From Peterkaempfera griseoplana (lineage in GTDB: Bacteria; Actinomycetota; Actinomycetes; Streptomycetales; Streptomycetaceae), in assembly GCF_001418575.1 (NCBI RefSeq), contig NZ_LIQR01000033.1, positions 1 through 49,791 on the forward strand: DNA of 49,791 nt, written 5' to 3'. Shown piece after piece: positions 1 to 8,640 of this stretch. The number at the start of each line of letters is the position of its first letter. Position 1 is the stretch's first letter. A model generated the notes under the pieces. The model searched no databases. It had not been told where the DNA came from and saw only the letters and a list, made by a program, of their open reading frames with translations. The translations under genes were made by a program, and so were the position numbers.

Positions 1-2
1 CC

Positions 3-395
3 GCCCCGCAGCAGTGCCCCTGCGGTCTGCCCTCCTCCTATGCCGACTGCTGCGGCCGGCTGCACCGCGGAGAGGCGGCCGCGGCCACGGCGGAGCAGCT
101 GATGCGGTCCCGCTACAGCGCCTTCGCGGTCGGCGACGAGGCCTATCTGCTGCGCAGCTGGCACCCCCGCACCCGCCCGCAGCGCCTCGGTCTGGACGCG
201 GGGACGCGCTGGCTGCGGCTGGAGGTTCTCGGCGGCAGCGACGGGGGGCCGTTCCACAGCGAGGGCACGGTGGAGTTCCGGGCCCACTGCTCCCAGGGCG
301 GTCAGGGCGGCGAGCTCCATGAGAACAGCCGCTTCGTCCGCCACGAGGGCGCCTGGGTCTATCTGGACGGCGTGGTGGACGAGGGCGGCGACTGA
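3..395 (+). CDS. YchJ/UPF0225 family SEC-C zinc-binding protein, 5' end cut by the window
   Basis: Reading in frame from base 3 gives a protein without its extreme N-terminus. It opens with a SEC-C type cysteine cluster (CPCG...YADCCGRLH) that should bind zinc, followed by the conserved segment MRSRYSAFAVGDEAYLLRSW and the WLRLEVL and GTVEFRA strands typical of the YchJ family (NTF2-like fold plus zinc motif). It ends with HENSRFVRHEGAWVYLDG and a TGA stop at 393-395. About 130 residues are visible, so only a few are missing. The biochemical function of the family is not established. A short GCGCCC/GGGCGC hairpin (415-429) lies between it and the convergent glpD and may help termination. The methionine at 102 is internal and is not the start. 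Confidence 0.9.
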   Translation, partial: APQQCPCGLPSSYADCCGRLHRGEAAAATAEQLMRSRYSAFAVGDEAYLLRSWHPRTRPQRLGLDAGTRWLRLEVLGGSDGGPFHSEGTVEFRAHCSQGGQGGELHENSRFVRHEGAWVYLDGVVDEGGD

Positions 396-432
396 ACCCG
401 CCCTCCCCTCGACGGCGCCCGCCGGGCGCGGA

Positions 433-2013
433 TCAGCGCGGGCTGCTGGGCGCGGGCAGCTCCCGCAGGGCCTCCCGCGCGGCGGCCAGCGCAGCATCGC
501 GGTCGGCAGGGACCAGGCCGATCCGGGTGCGCCGGTCGAGCAGGTCGGCCTCGTCCAGCGCGCCTTCGTGGCGTACGGCCCAGACCAGCTCGGCCGCGGT
601 GACGGCGAGTCCGGGCACCACCGGCCGTCCCAGACCGGGGTCGGCGACGGCCAGGGCGTGCACCGCGGGCGCCTCGGTGCCGTAGCGGCGGACCAGGCGG
701 CGCGGGGCGTCCAGCGCGGCCAGGGTGCCCGGCGCGGCGGCGCCGACCAGCGGCAGGCGGGCGGTACGGCAGGGCCCGGCGGACAGCCCCCGGGCGGCGA
801 CCACGGCGTCCACCGCGTCCTGGGCCATCCTGCGGTAGGTGGTGAGCTTGCCGCCGACCACCGTGACCACTCCGTCTGGCGAGGTCAGCACGGCGTGGCG
901 GCGGGAGAGGTCGGAGGTGCGGTCGCCGTCCGCGCCGCCGGAGTCCAGCAGCGGCCGCAGCCCGGCGAACGCCCCTGCCACGTCGCCGCGGCGCAGCGGC
1001 ACGTCCAGCGCCGAGCCGAGGACGTCCAGCAGGAAGCCGATGTCGGTCTCGGGTACCTTGGGGACATCCGGGACGGGCCCGTCCAGCGGCTCGTCGGTCA
1101 GCCCCACGTACACCCGGCCGTCGCCCTGCGGCAGCACCAGCACGAAGCGGTCGCTCTCGCCGGGGACGGGGATGTGCAGTCCGGTGCGCATCCCGCCGAG
1201 GGCCTCGGAGCGCAGCACCAGATGGGTGCCCCGGGAGGGCCGCAGCCGGATGTCGCCGGCCAGGGTGCCGGCCCAGACGCCGGTCGCGTTGACCACGGCG
1301 CGGGCCTTGATCTCCAGCTGCTCACCGGTCAGTTCGTCGCGCACCAGCGCCCCGGTGCCGTCGAGGGTGAGGGCCCGGACCCGGGTCAGCACGCGGGCTC
1401 CGTGGGCGGCGGCGGTGCGGGCGATCGCGGTCACCAGGCGGGCGTCGTCGGCGAGTTGGCCGTCCCAGGAGAGCAGTCCGCCGCGCAGCCCGTAGGGGCG
1501 CAGGCCGGGGGCGAGTTCCAGGGTCTCGACGGCGGAGAGGCGGCGCGGGCCCGGCAGGGTGGCGCGGGCGGTGCGGGCGGAGGCGCGCAGCAGGTCGCCG
1601 GCCCGCAGTCCGCTCCAGGCCAGGGTGGCGTTGCGGCGCGGGACCAGCGGCGTGAGCGGCAGCACGAAGGGCTGGGCGTGCACCAGGTGCGGGGCGGTGC
1701 GCTCCATCAGGACGCCGCGTTCCACCGCGCTCTCCCGGGCGACGTCCAGCTGCCCGGAGGCCAGGTAGCGCAGTCCGCCGTGGATCAGTTTGGAGCTCCA
1801 GCGGGAGGTGCCGAAGGCCAGGTCGTGGGCATCCACGGCGGCGACGGTCAGCCCGCGGGAGGCGGCGTCCAGGGCGACCCCGGCTCCGGTCGCGCCGAGG
1901 CCGACCACCAGGACGTCCACGGGGGCGGCAGCGTCGGCCAGTTCGGCCAGTTCGCGGCCGCGCCGGGCCGCGCCGAGGGAGGAGGCGTGCGGAGTACGGG
2001 GGGTTGCGCTCAC
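433..2013 (-). CDS. glpD: FAD-dependent glycerol-3-phosphate dehydrogenase
   Basis: This should oxidise sn-glycerol-3-phosphate to dihydroxyacetone phosphate at the membrane, using FAD and passing electrons to quinone. The 526-residue product has the dinucleotide-binding GLGATG motif at residues 38-43. The GlpD signature SSKLIHGGLRYL lies just after it, and a C-terminal GGKLTTYRRMA segment and a helical cap domain follow. The start chosen is GTG at 2013-2011, which overlaps the TGA of the upstream tetR gene (GTGA), so the two are probably translationally coupled. The long upstream extension of the open frame is only the shadow of tetR. The neighbourhood (TetR, alkyl-DHAP-synthase-like oxidase, diacylglycerol kinase) suggests a role in providing DHAP for lipid synthesis rather than simple glycerol catabolism, because no glpF or glpK is adjacent. 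Family call is firm; the pathway role is inference. Confidence 0.93.
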   Translation of the reverse strand: MSATPRTPHASSLGAARRGRELAELADAAAPVDVLVVGLGATGAGVALDAASRGLTVAAVDAHDLAFGTSRWSSKLIHGGLRYLASGQLDVARESAVERGVLMERTAPHLVHAQPFVLPLTPLVPRRNATLAWSGLRAGDLLRASARTARATLPGPRRLSAVETLELAPGLRPYGLRGGLLSWDGQLADDARLVTAIARTAAAHGARVLTRVRALTLDGTGALVRDELTGEQLEIKARAVVNATGVWAGTLAGDIRLRPSRGTHLVLRSEALGGMRTGLHIPVPGESDRFVLVLPQGDGRVYVGLTDEPLDGPVPDVPKVPETDIGFLLDVLGSALDVPLRRGDVAGAFAGLRPLLDSGGADGDRTSDLSRRHAVLTSPDGVVTVVGGKLTTYRRMAQDAVDAVVAARGLSAGPCRTARLPLVGAAAPGTLAALDAPRRLVRRYGTEAPAVHALAVADPGLGRPVVPGLAVTAAELVWAVRHEGALDEADLLDRRTRIGLVPADRDAALAAAREALRELPAPSSPR

Positions 2014-2609
2014 GGTGCCAGGGTCCTCTCCAGGATGTGCCTCAGCTCGCCGAGGAAGGCGTCGGCGTCGAGGCCGGAGTCGGCGTCGTCGGTCATGGTG
2101 CGCAGCGAGAGGGTGAAGGACTGGGCGACCAGCAGGACGGCGCGGGCCTGGCGGACGGGGTGGTCCTGCCGTACGGAGCCGTCGGTGTGCCCCTCGCGCA
2201 GGGCGTCGGCGAGGAACTCCAGCAGGGCGTCCTGGCTGGCGCCGCGCCGGTCCAGGACGTAGGGCAGCAGCAGTTCGGGGTCGACGTCCAGGATCTTGCG
2301 GAACAGCGGGTGGTCGCGGAACGCCCGCACTCCGGCGACCAGGCCCTCGACCAGCCGTTCCCGGGCCGGGCGGGCGGGGTCGCGGGGCGGTGCTGCGCCG
2401 AGGGCGACGGCGATCCACTCACGGGTCATCAGATCGCCGACCACGGTGCGCACGTCGGGCCAGCGCCGGTAGAGGGTCATCCGGGAGACGCCTGCGCGGC
2501 GGGCCACGTCGGTGAGGGTGGTCCGCCGCACCCCCACCGCGAGCACGCACGCGCGGGCCGCGTCCAGCACGGCATCGTCGTCCATTCCATTGTGACGAAT
2601 CGGCGTCAT
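2010..2609 (-). CDS. TetR-family transcriptional repressor
   Basis: A 199-residue TetR/AcrR regulator. The N-terminal helix-turn-helix is clear (TLTDVARRAGVSRMTLYRRW, about residues 31-50). The rest is the variable helical ligand-binding domain. It is read divergently from the agpS-like gene and directly upstream of glpD, overlapping it by four bases, so it probably represses both directions. The start is uncertain. The first ATG (2609) lies two bases from a palindromic operator and would need a leaderless message. An internal ATG at 2585 (MDDDAVLDAARACV) would leave the operator fully upstream. The same arrangement occurs in M. tuberculosis (Rv2250c between Rv2249c glpD1 and Rv2251). The ligand is not known; a lipid or fatty acyl compound is a guess from the neighbours. 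Confidence 0.9.
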   Translation of the reverse strand: MTPIRHNGMDDDAVLDAARACVLAVGVRRTTLTDVARRAGVSRMTLYRRWPDVRTVVGDLMTREWIAVALGAAPPRDPARPARERLVEGLVAGVRAFRDHPLFRKILDVDPELLLPYVLDRRGASQDALLEFLADALREGHTDGSVRQDHPVRQARAVLLVAQSFTLSLRTMTDDADSGLDADAFLGELRHILERTLAP

Positions 2610-2611
2610 GT

Positions 2612-2624
2612 GTCACAGTGTAAC
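2612..2624. promoter_or_regulatory. Probable TetR operator in the divergent promoter
   Basis: The sequence GTCACAGTGTAAC is an imperfect palindrome of the form GTnACAnTGTnAC, with ten of thirteen positions symmetrical. It sits between the divergent tetR and agpS-like genes. A further TGTGAC at 2591-2596 lies 15 bases to the left and is inverted relative to the GTCACA half. The motif matches the general shape of TetR-family sites in actinomycetes. Binding is inferred from position only. Confidence 0.6.
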
Positions 2625-2659
2625 GCACAGGCCGGTCGGGCGAAGGGGAGTGCGTTCCG

Positions 2660-4258
2660 TTGGAGATGCTGTGGAGCGGCTGGGGCGACCCGGCCAAGGC
2701 GGCCCCGCTGCCCGAGCCGGTGGCCGGCCTGCTGCGCGACCTGCTCGGGGTGAAGCCGGTGAGCGCCCCGCCCGCCGACCCGTCCGCCCTCACCGTCCCC
2801 GCCAGCCGGCTGGCCGGCCCCGCGCTCGCCGCCCTCACCGAGGCCGTCGGCGGGCCGGAGCAGCTGCGCACCGACCCGGAGAGCCGCATCCGGCACACTC
2901 GCGGCAAGTCCACCCCGGACCTGCTGGAGATCCGGGCCGGACGGCTGGACGCCGCCCCCGACGCCGTACTGCTGCCCGCCGACCACGACCAGGTGCTGGC
3001 CGTCCTGCGAGCCTGTTCCCGCCACCGCGTCGCGGTGGTCCCCTTCGGCGGCGGCACCTCGGTCGTCGGCGGCCTCGCCCCCGAGGCCGACGGCTGCTTC
3101 GTCGCCCTGGACCTGCGCCGGCTGCGCCGGCTCACCGCCCTGGACACGGTCTCCCGCACCGCCACCCTCCAGCCCGGCCTGCGCGGGCCCGAGGCCGAGG
3201 CGCTGCTGGCCGCCCAGGGCTTCACCCTGGGGCACTTCCCGCAGTCCTTCGAGTGGGCCACCGTCGGCGGGTTCGCGGCGGCCCGCTCCAGCGGCCAGGC
3301 CTCCGCCGGGTACGGCCGGTTCGACGAGATGGTCGTCGGCCTCACCGTCGCCACCCCCGAGGGGACGCTGGACCTCGGCCGGGCGCCGCGCTCCGCCGCC
3401 GGGCCCGACCTGCGCCAGCTGGTGCTGGGCTCGGAGGGCACCCTGGGCGTGATCACCTCGGTGACCGTAAGGATCCACCCGCTGCCCGAGAGCAGGGTCT
3501 ACGAGGGGTGGCGGTTCCCGTCCTTCGACGCGGGCGCGGCGGCGCTGCGCCGGCTCGCCCAGGACGGTCCGCTGCCGACCGTGCTGCGGCTCTCCGACGA
3601 GACCGAGACCATGGTCGGCCTGGCCCGGCCGGACGCCATCGGTACGGCCGACGGGGGCCCGGCGGCGGGCGGCTGCCTGGCCGTCACCGGGTTCGAGGGC
3701 ACCGCCGAGGAGACCGCCCGGCGCCGCGAGCAGGCCCGGGCCGTGCTGCTCGACTGCGGCGGCGAACCGCTGGGCGAGGCCCCGGGCGAGCACTGGGCCC
3801 GGGGGCGCTACTCCGCGCCCTATCTGCGCGACGCCCTGCTCAACGCCGGTGCCTTCGCCGAGACCCTGGAGACCGCCGCCTTCTGGTCCGCCGTTCCGGC
3901 CCTCCGCGACGCCGTGCAGCGGGCCCTCACCGAGACCCTCACCGCGGCCGGCACCCCGCCGCTGGTGATGTGCCACATCTCCCACGTCTACCCCACCGGG
4001 GCCTCGCTCTACTTCACCGTGGTCTCGGCCCAGGGCGAGGACCCGGTCGCCCACTGGGCCCCCGCCAAGGCCGCCGCCTGCGACGCCATCGCGGCGGCCG
4101 GCGGCACCATCAGCCACCACCACGGCGTGGGCACCGACCACCGGACGTGGTACACCCAGGAGGTCGGCCCGCTGGGGGTGGCGGCGCTGCGCGCCGTCAA
4201 GGCCGTGCTCGACCCCGCCGGGATCCTCAACCCCGGCGTCCTGCTCCCGTCCCGCTGA
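2660..4258 (+). CDS. FAD-linked oxidase, alkyl-dihydroxyacetonephosphate synthase-like
   Basis: A 532-residue flavoprotein of the VAO/PCMH fold (FAD_binding_4 plus FAD-oxidase C-terminal domain). It has the alkylglycerone-phosphate synthase signature IRHTRGKSTPDLL near residue 80, the FAD pyrophosphate loop PFGGGTSVVGGL near 128-139, and the histidine-rich active-site motif ISHHHGVGTDHRTW near the C-terminus. Eukaryotic AGPS uses this motif to exchange the acyl chain of acyl-DHAP for a fatty alcohol and make the ether bond. The start is taken as TTG at 2660, which has a GGGGAG ribosome site nine bases upstream. ATG at 2666 is the alternative. It is followed after 53 bases by a diacylglycerol kinase. 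The orthologue by gene order in M. tuberculosis is Rv2251. Ether-lipid synthesis is plausible but unproven for this bacterial branch. Confidence 0.87.
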   Translation: MEMLWSGWGDPAKAAPLPEPVAGLLRDLLGVKPVSAPPADPSALTVPASRLAGPALAALTEAVGGPEQLRTDPESRIRHTRGKSTPDLLEIRAGRLDAAPDAVLLPADHDQVLAVLRACSRHRVAVVPFGGGTSVVGGLAPEADGCFVALDLRRLRRLTALDTVSRTATLQPGLRGPEAEALLAAQGFTLGHFPQSFEWATVGGFAAARSSGQASAGYGRFDEMVVGLTVATPEGTLDLGRAPRSAAGPDLRQLVLGSEGTLGVITSVTVRIHPLPESRVYEGWRFPSFDAGAAALRRLAQDGPLPTVLRLSDETETMVGLARPDAIGTADGGPAAGGCLAVTGFEGTAEETARRREQARAVLLDCGGEPLGEAPGEHWARGRYSAPYLRDALLNAGAFAETLETAAFWSAVPALRDAVQRALTETLTAAGTPPLVMCHISHVYPTGASLYFTVVSAQGEDPVAHWAPAKAAACDAIAAAGGTISHHHGVGTDHRTWYTQEVGPLGVAALRAVKAVLDPAGILNPGVLLPSR

Positions 4259-4311
4259 CCCGCCGCCACCCCCCCGCCGCCGCCCGCCCACCGCCTTTGG
4301 AGGCACACGCC

Positions 4312-5193
4312 ATGCGACAGCTCACCGCCGTCGTCAACCCCACCGCGGGCGGGTCCACCGGGGCGGCGGCGCTGCTCCCGCTCGCCGCGCTGCTGCGCGG
4401 CGCCGGTGCCGACGTCGAGGTCGAGTACAGCCGCGGCCTGCACCACGCCCGGGAGGTGGCCCGGCAGGCCGCCGGCCGGGGCCGGGTGGTGCTCGCCGTC
4501 GGCGGCGACGGCATGGCCGGCTGCGTCGGCGGCGCGCTGGTGGGTACGGACGCCCTGCTCGGGCTGGTCCCGGCCGGCCGCGGGAACGACTTCGCACGCG
4601 CCCTGGAGCTGCCCACCGCCGCCGACGACCTCGCCCGGGTGCTGCTGCACGGCGAACCCCGGCGGATCGACGCCGTGGAGGTCAGCTCCCCCGGCCGCCC
4701 GCCGACGGCCGGACTGGGCAGTGTGTACGCCGGGGTGGACGCCCTGGCCAACCGCTACGCCAACGAGACCCGGCTGCTGCGCGGCGCCGCCTCCTACTAC
4801 CTCGGCGGCCTGCGGGCCGTCCTCGGCTGGCGGCACGCCGACTACCGGATCACCCTGGACGGCATCCTGCACGAACGGCGCGGCTTCACCGTGGTCGCCG
4901 CCAACTCCGCCTTCTACGGCTTCGGGCGCCGCATCGCCCCCGACGCCAGGGTCGACGACGGCCTGCTGGACGTGGTCGTCATCCGGGAGACCTCCCGGCT
5001 GCTCTTCTTCTCGGTGATGAACGAGCTCAAGTCGGGCACCCACACCAGGCGCCCCCAGGTGGAGGTGCTGCGCGGCCGGGAGGTCCGCATCGAGGCCGAC
5101 CGCCCGCTCCCCTACGGCCTGGACGGCGAGGTCGACGCCGTGCTCCCGGTGACCGCCCGGGTGCTGCCCGGAGCGCTGGGCATCCTCTGCTGA
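4312..5193 (+). CDS. Diacylglycerol/lipid kinase, YegS/BmrU/Rv2252 type
   Basis: A 293-residue soluble lipid kinase that phosphorylates diacylglycerol-like lipids with ATP. The N-terminus has the DAGK catalytic-domain pattern: VVNPTAGG at residues 8-14, the nucleotide loop AVGGDGMAGCVGGAL around 62-76, and PAGRGNDFARAL around 87-98. The C-terminal beta-sandwich includes APDARVDDGLLDVVVI and YGLDGEVD, normal for the family. The usual GGDGT is GGDGM here, a mild change. The ATG is preceded by a good TTGGAGG site. It lies in one operon with the AGPS-like oxidase. M. tuberculosis Rv2252 in the same position is a diacylglycerol kinase linked to phosphatidylinositol-mannoside synthesis. The physiological substrate in this organism is not visible from sequence. 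Confidence 0.92.
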   Translation: MRQLTAVVNPTAGGSTGAAALLPLAALLRGAGADVEVEYSRGLHHAREVARQAAGRGRVVLAVGGDGMAGCVGGALVGTDALLGLVPAGRGNDFARALELPTAADDLARVLLHGEPRRIDAVEVSSPGRPPTAGLGSVYAGVDALANRYANETRLLRGAASYYLGGLRAVLGWRHADYRITLDGILHERRGFTVVAANSAFYGFGRRIAPDARVDDGLLDVVVIRETSRLLFFSVMNELKSGTHTRRPQVEVLRGREVRIEADRPLPYGLDGEVDAVLPVTARVLPGALGILC

Positions 5194-5211
5194 GCCGGCC
5201 GCCACCGCCCC

Positions 5212-6003
5212 TCACGGCTGCGGCGGCGTCCAGACGTAGGGGGTGGTGGTGGTCACGGCGTGGAAGCCCAGCCGGCGCAGGATGGGGCTGCTGTCGTCGG
5301 AGGCGTCCACCTGGAGCCAGGTGACCCCGCGGGCGAGGGCGAGCCGGGCGCGGGCGGCGACCGTCGCCCGGTAGATCCCCCTGCCCCGCCAGGCGGGCAG
5401 TGTGGAGCCGCCCCACAGGCCGGCGAACTCCGTCCCCGCCCGCAGCACCAGCCAGGCGGCGCAGACCACCTCGTCCCCGGCCTCGGCGACCAGCACGGCG
5501 ATCTGGTCGGGGGACGCGGAGATCCGGGCTGACAGGTCGTCACCGAGCCAGCTCATCTCCATGCCCCAGACGGCCGACTCCAGGGCGGCGATCCGGCGCA
5601 TGTCCCGGTCCTCGGTGACCTGGCGCAGTACGACGCCGTCCGGCAGGACGGGCTCCGCGGCCAGCTCGTCGGCGCGGCCGATCAGGACGGTCTCCTGGGC
5701 CTCGGGGACGAAGCCCGCGGCCCGCAGCCGGTCGGTGAGGTCGGCCGGCCGGTCGTGGCCCCGGACCTTCCACTCCACCGCCTCCCCCCGCGCCGCGAAG
5801 TAGTCGCGCTGACGGGCGATCAGCCCGTCGAGCGCGGCGCCGCCCACGCCCAGGTCGGCGGGGCCGGTGACCAGGCCGCGGAACTGGCCGACGATACGCA
5901 GCAGCGGCCCGTCCTGTTCGTAGCGGGCCCCGGCCGGCGGGGTGGGCGCTGCTCCGCGCATCTGCTCGTCATAGGCCGCGAGCAGGCCGTCGATGTCCGT
6001 CAC
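5212..6003 (-). CDS. GNAT-family N-acetyltransferase
   Basis: A 263-residue protein whose C-terminal half is a GNAT acetyltransferase fold. Strands AVLVAEAGDEVVCAAWLVLRAGTEFAGLWGGSTLPAWRGRGIY supply the acetyl-CoA pyrophosphate loop (WRGRGIYRA), and ASDDSSPILRRLGFHAV forms the closing helix and strand. The N-terminal half (MTDIDGLLAAYDEQMRG...) is shared with many uncharacterised actinomycete acetyltransferases. GTG at 6003 is chosen as the start. No Shine-Dalgarno precedes it, but a TAACGT -10-like hexamer ends seven bases upstream, so the message may be leaderless. The gene converges on the lipid kinase with an 18-base gap. The acceptor substrate cannot be told from sequence. Confidence 0.88.
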   Translation of the reverse strand: MTDIDGLLAAYDEQMRGAAPTPPAGARYEQDGPLLRIVGQFRGLVTGPADLGVGGAALDGLIARQRDYFAARGEAVEWKVRGHDRPADLTDRLRAAGFVPEAQETVLIGRADELAAEPVLPDGVVLRQVTEDRDMRRIAALESAVWGMEMSWLGDDLSARISASPDQIAVLVAEAGDEVVCAAWLVLRAGTEFAGLWGGSTLPAWRGRGIYRATVAARARLALARGVTWLQVDASDDSSPILRRLGFHAVTTTTPYVWTPPQP

Positions 6004-6055
6004 AGGGAAGACGTTACAAACCCCGGCAACTGCTTTTGCCTTGGGCCGGGCCGGC

Positions 6056-7081
6056 TCAGCGCTGCCGCAGGTACTCGGCGGCCCGTTCGCGGAGGGCGTC
6101 GTGCAGCCCGTCGTAGGCCCGGGTGCCGCCGAGGACGGTCTTGGGGAGCTTGGCCACCATGGTGTAGTTGGTGTCCACCACATTGCCCGCGGGGGCCAGC
6201 CCGGCCTGGCTGACCAGCTGGTAGGCGTCCAGCCGGTGCAGGCCGGTCAGCCCGGCGGTCCAGCCGACCAGGTCGTGCTGGCTGATGCGGTAGGCGTCCT
6301 CCAGGGGGCGGGTGGAGCCGGTGGACATCAGGAAGGCGTCGGACTCGATCCGGGGCCAGGCCGGGGCGCCGCCCTTGATCAGGTCGATGACCACGGCGGT
6401 GTTCATCGCGGACTCCACGGCGGTGCCGCAGACCTCGCCCTCGCCCTGCCGGCAGTGGCCGTCGCCCAGGGAGAGCGCCGCGCCGGGGACGTTGACACCG
6501 AGATAGAGGGTGGTGCCGGCGCGCAGCTCCGGGGTGTCCATGTTGCCGCCGTGGGCGCCCGGGGTGATGCTCATGACGACCTCGCCGGCGGCCGGGGCGA
6601 CGCCCACGGTGCCGTGCATGGGGTCCAGCGGCAGTTCGACCTCCGGCCCGGTGCCGTCGAACCGGGGGCGGAACCGGCAGGTGCGCCGGGCACGGTCGAT
6701 CTCGTAGACCCAGACCACCTCCTCCAGCGGCTCGTGCAGCATCGCCGTGGCATGGGTGGCGGTCAGCGCGCCGAAGTGCGGGAAGGTGGCGGAGAACGCC
6801 TGGTCGCGGGCGGGGGCGATGTCGGCGAAGTGCACGGCCAGGGTGTCCCCGGGTTCGGCGCCCTCCACATGGATGGGGCCGGTCACCGGGTTGAGGTACG
6901 GAAAGGTGCAGACCTGGCTGGGCAGGTCGGAGGTGGAGCGCACCAGCCCGCCGAAGCAGTCCTCGGTGAAGAGCTCGACCACGGTGCCGGGCCGCACCCG
7001 CAGGACGGGCTGCCGGCCGCCGAAGGCGTAGCAGAAGCGGTCGGGCGCGGGGTCCAGGCGGACCACGTCGAGGTCACTCAA
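6056..7081 (-). CDS. Acetamidase/formamidase family amidohydrolase
   Basis: A 341-residue member of the FmdA/AmdA family, which hydrolyses short-chain amides such as formamide or acetamide to ammonia and the acid. Conserved stretches include IHVEGAEPGDTLAVHF, PGAHGGNMDTPEL, LGDGHCRQGEGEVCG and VVDTNYTMVAKLPK. These carry the His and Glu residues usual in the family. The start is TTG at 7081-7079, with a GGAG site at proper spacing. It overlaps the stop of the upstream permease (TTGA), so the pair is one operon: uptake followed by hydrolysis of an amide nitrogen source. The exact amide is unknown. Confidence 0.9.
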   Translation of the reverse strand: MSDLDVVRLDPAPDRFCYAFGGRQPVLRVRPGTVVELFTEDCFGGLVRSTSDLPSQVCTFPYLNPVTGPIHVEGAEPGDTLAVHFADIAPARDQAFSATFPHFGALTATHATAMLHEPLEEVVWVYEIDRARRTCRFRPRFDGTGPEVELPLDPMHGTVGVAPAAGEVVMSITPGAHGGNMDTPELRAGTTLYLGVNVPGAALSLGDGHCRQGEGEVCGTAVESAMNTAVVIDLIKGGAPAWPRIESDAFLMSTGSTRPLEDAYRISQHDLVGWTAGLTGLHRLDAYQLVSQAGLAPAGNVVDTNYTMVAKLPKTVLGGTRAYDGLHDALRERAAEYLRQR

Positions 7082-8487
7082 GGCTGCTCCTTCGTTGCGT
7101 GGACGGCAGTGGTCTCCAGGTCGGGCCGGCGCCCGGTGGCGAGCAGCACCAGCAGGACGGCCACTCCGGCGGCCAGCCAGAGGAAGCCCAGCCGCTGGGC
7201 CGCCACCTTGGCGTTGACCACCACGTACACCAGGATGGCGAAGCCGACGGCCGGGGCCAGCAGATGACGCCACCAGTCCCGGCTCCCGCCGCGTACCACG
7301 TAGTGGACCACCACCGTGACATGGAGCACCAGAAACGCCGTCAGCGCACCGAAGTTGACCAGTGAGCCGAGCAGGGTGATGCCGTCGGAACGGGAGTCCA
7401 TCCACAGGCCCAGTCCCAGGGAGACGGCGGCGACCAGCAGGGTGGCGTTCACCGGGACCTTGCGACGGGGGTCGACCCGGGCGAGGAAGGCGGGCAGCCG
7501 GCGGTCACGGGCCATGGCGTAGAGCAGTCGCGAGGTGGCGGCCTGGGCGACCAGGGAGTTGGCGAATCCCCAGGCGACGGCGGTGGCCAGTGCGCTGAGG
7601 GTGCCCAGCCAGGCGCCTCCGGCGGCCCGCGCGGCGTCGTAGAAGGCGGTGCCGTCCGGGTCGCCGTCGCTGATCAGCCGGGCGGGGTGCGGTACCAGCA
7701 TGGCCGCCACCCAGGTCTGGGCGATGAAGAGCAGTCCGGCGAGGCCCAGTGCGGCGGCCATGGAGCGTCCGATGGCGCGGGCCGACTCCCGGTTCTCCTC
7801 GGCGAGGGTGGAGATGCCGTCGAAGCCGAGGAAGCTGAGGACGGCGATGGAGACCGCCCCGAAGACCAGCGACCAGGAGAAGGTGCGGTGGTCGTAGAAG
7901 GCATGGAGGCTGAAGCCGTTGCCCTTGCCCTGGGCGAGGGCGATGACGCCGACGGTCAGGAAGACGGCCAGCACGGCCAGTTCGGCGGCCAGCATCACCT
8001 TGTTGATCCGGGCGGTCATGGTGATGCCGAGGTAGTTGACGGCGGTGTTCAGCAGGACGAAGCCCAGCAGCCACAGCCACACCGGGACCGAGCCGACCAG
8101 CGAGTGCATGGCCACGGCGGCGATCAGATAGAGCAGCGCGGGGACGAGGACGTAGTCCAGCAGGATCATCCAGCCCGCGAGAAAGCCGACCGGTGCCGCG
8201 ATGCCGCGCCCCGCGTAGCTGTAGACCGACCCGGCCATGGGGAAGGCCCGGGACATCTGCGCGTAGGAGGCGGCGGTGAACATCATGGCCAGCATGCCCA
8301 CCGCGTACGCCAGGGCGACCATGCCCCCGGAGCCTGCGAAGACGCCGCCGAAGATGCCGAACGGCGCGATCGGCACCATGAACACCAGTCCGTAGACCAG
8401 CAGGTCGCGGAAGCCCAGTGAGCGTTGCAGCTCCTGGGCGTAGCCGTAGTCCTCGATCGTGCCTTCGCCGGACGACTGCTCGCTCAC
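7078..8487 (-). CDS. APC-superfamily amino acid/amine permease
   Basis: A 469-residue, about twelve-helix transporter of the amino acid-polyamine-organocation family. The first helix carries the glycine-rich substrate motif VFMVPIAPFGIFGGVFAGSG. Downstream segments such as FLGFDGISTLAEENRE, LATAVAWGFANSLVAQAATSRLLYAMARD and VDPRRKVPVNATL are typical of APC permeases. GTG at 8487 is chosen because GGGAGG lies just upstream; in-frame codons further out lack a ribosome site and match no family sequence. Coupling to the amidase suggests it imports an amide or an amine-type nitrogen source. Substrate assignment is inference. Confidence 0.9.
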   Translation of the reverse strand: MSEQSSGEGTIEDYGYAQELQRSLGFRDLLVYGLVFMVPIAPFGIFGGVFAGSGGMVALAYAVGMLAMMFTAASYAQMSRAFPMAGSVYSYAGRGIAAPVGFLAGWMILLDYVLVPALLYLIAAVAMHSLVGSVPVWLWLLGFVLLNTAVNYLGITMTARINKVMLAAELAVLAVFLTVGVIALAQGKGNGFSLHAFYDHRTFSWSLVFGAVSIAVLSFLGFDGISTLAEENRESARAIGRSMAAALGLAGLLFIAQTWVAAMLVPHPARLISDGDPDGTAFYDAARAAGGAWLGTLSALATAVAWGFANSLVAQAATSRLLYAMARDRRLPAFLARVDPRRKVPVNATLLVAAVSLGLGLWMDSRSDGITLLGSLVNFGALTAFLVLHVTVVVHYVVRGGSRDWWRHLLAPAVGFAILVYVVVNAKVAAQRLGFLWLAAGVAVLLVLLATGRRPDLETTAVHATKEQP

Positions 8488-8640
8488 TTCGCCTCCCGGA
8501 GGACGGTGGCGCATGGCTGCCGCAGTGATGATAGGGGCCCGGCGGCACCGGCGGAACGGCACGTTCTCCCTGGGTGAACCCCCGGCCCGCCGTCACCGGG
8601 CAGCGGTGCGGGGGGCTGCGCCGGTCGGCGGAAGATAAGC

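Noticed and set aside
319-2262. Very long plus-strand open frame antisense to glpD
   Set aside because: It is a GC-rich shadow: the minus-strand frame encodes recognisable GlpD and TetR with correct third-position bias, and the plus frame has no family resemblance or ribosome site.
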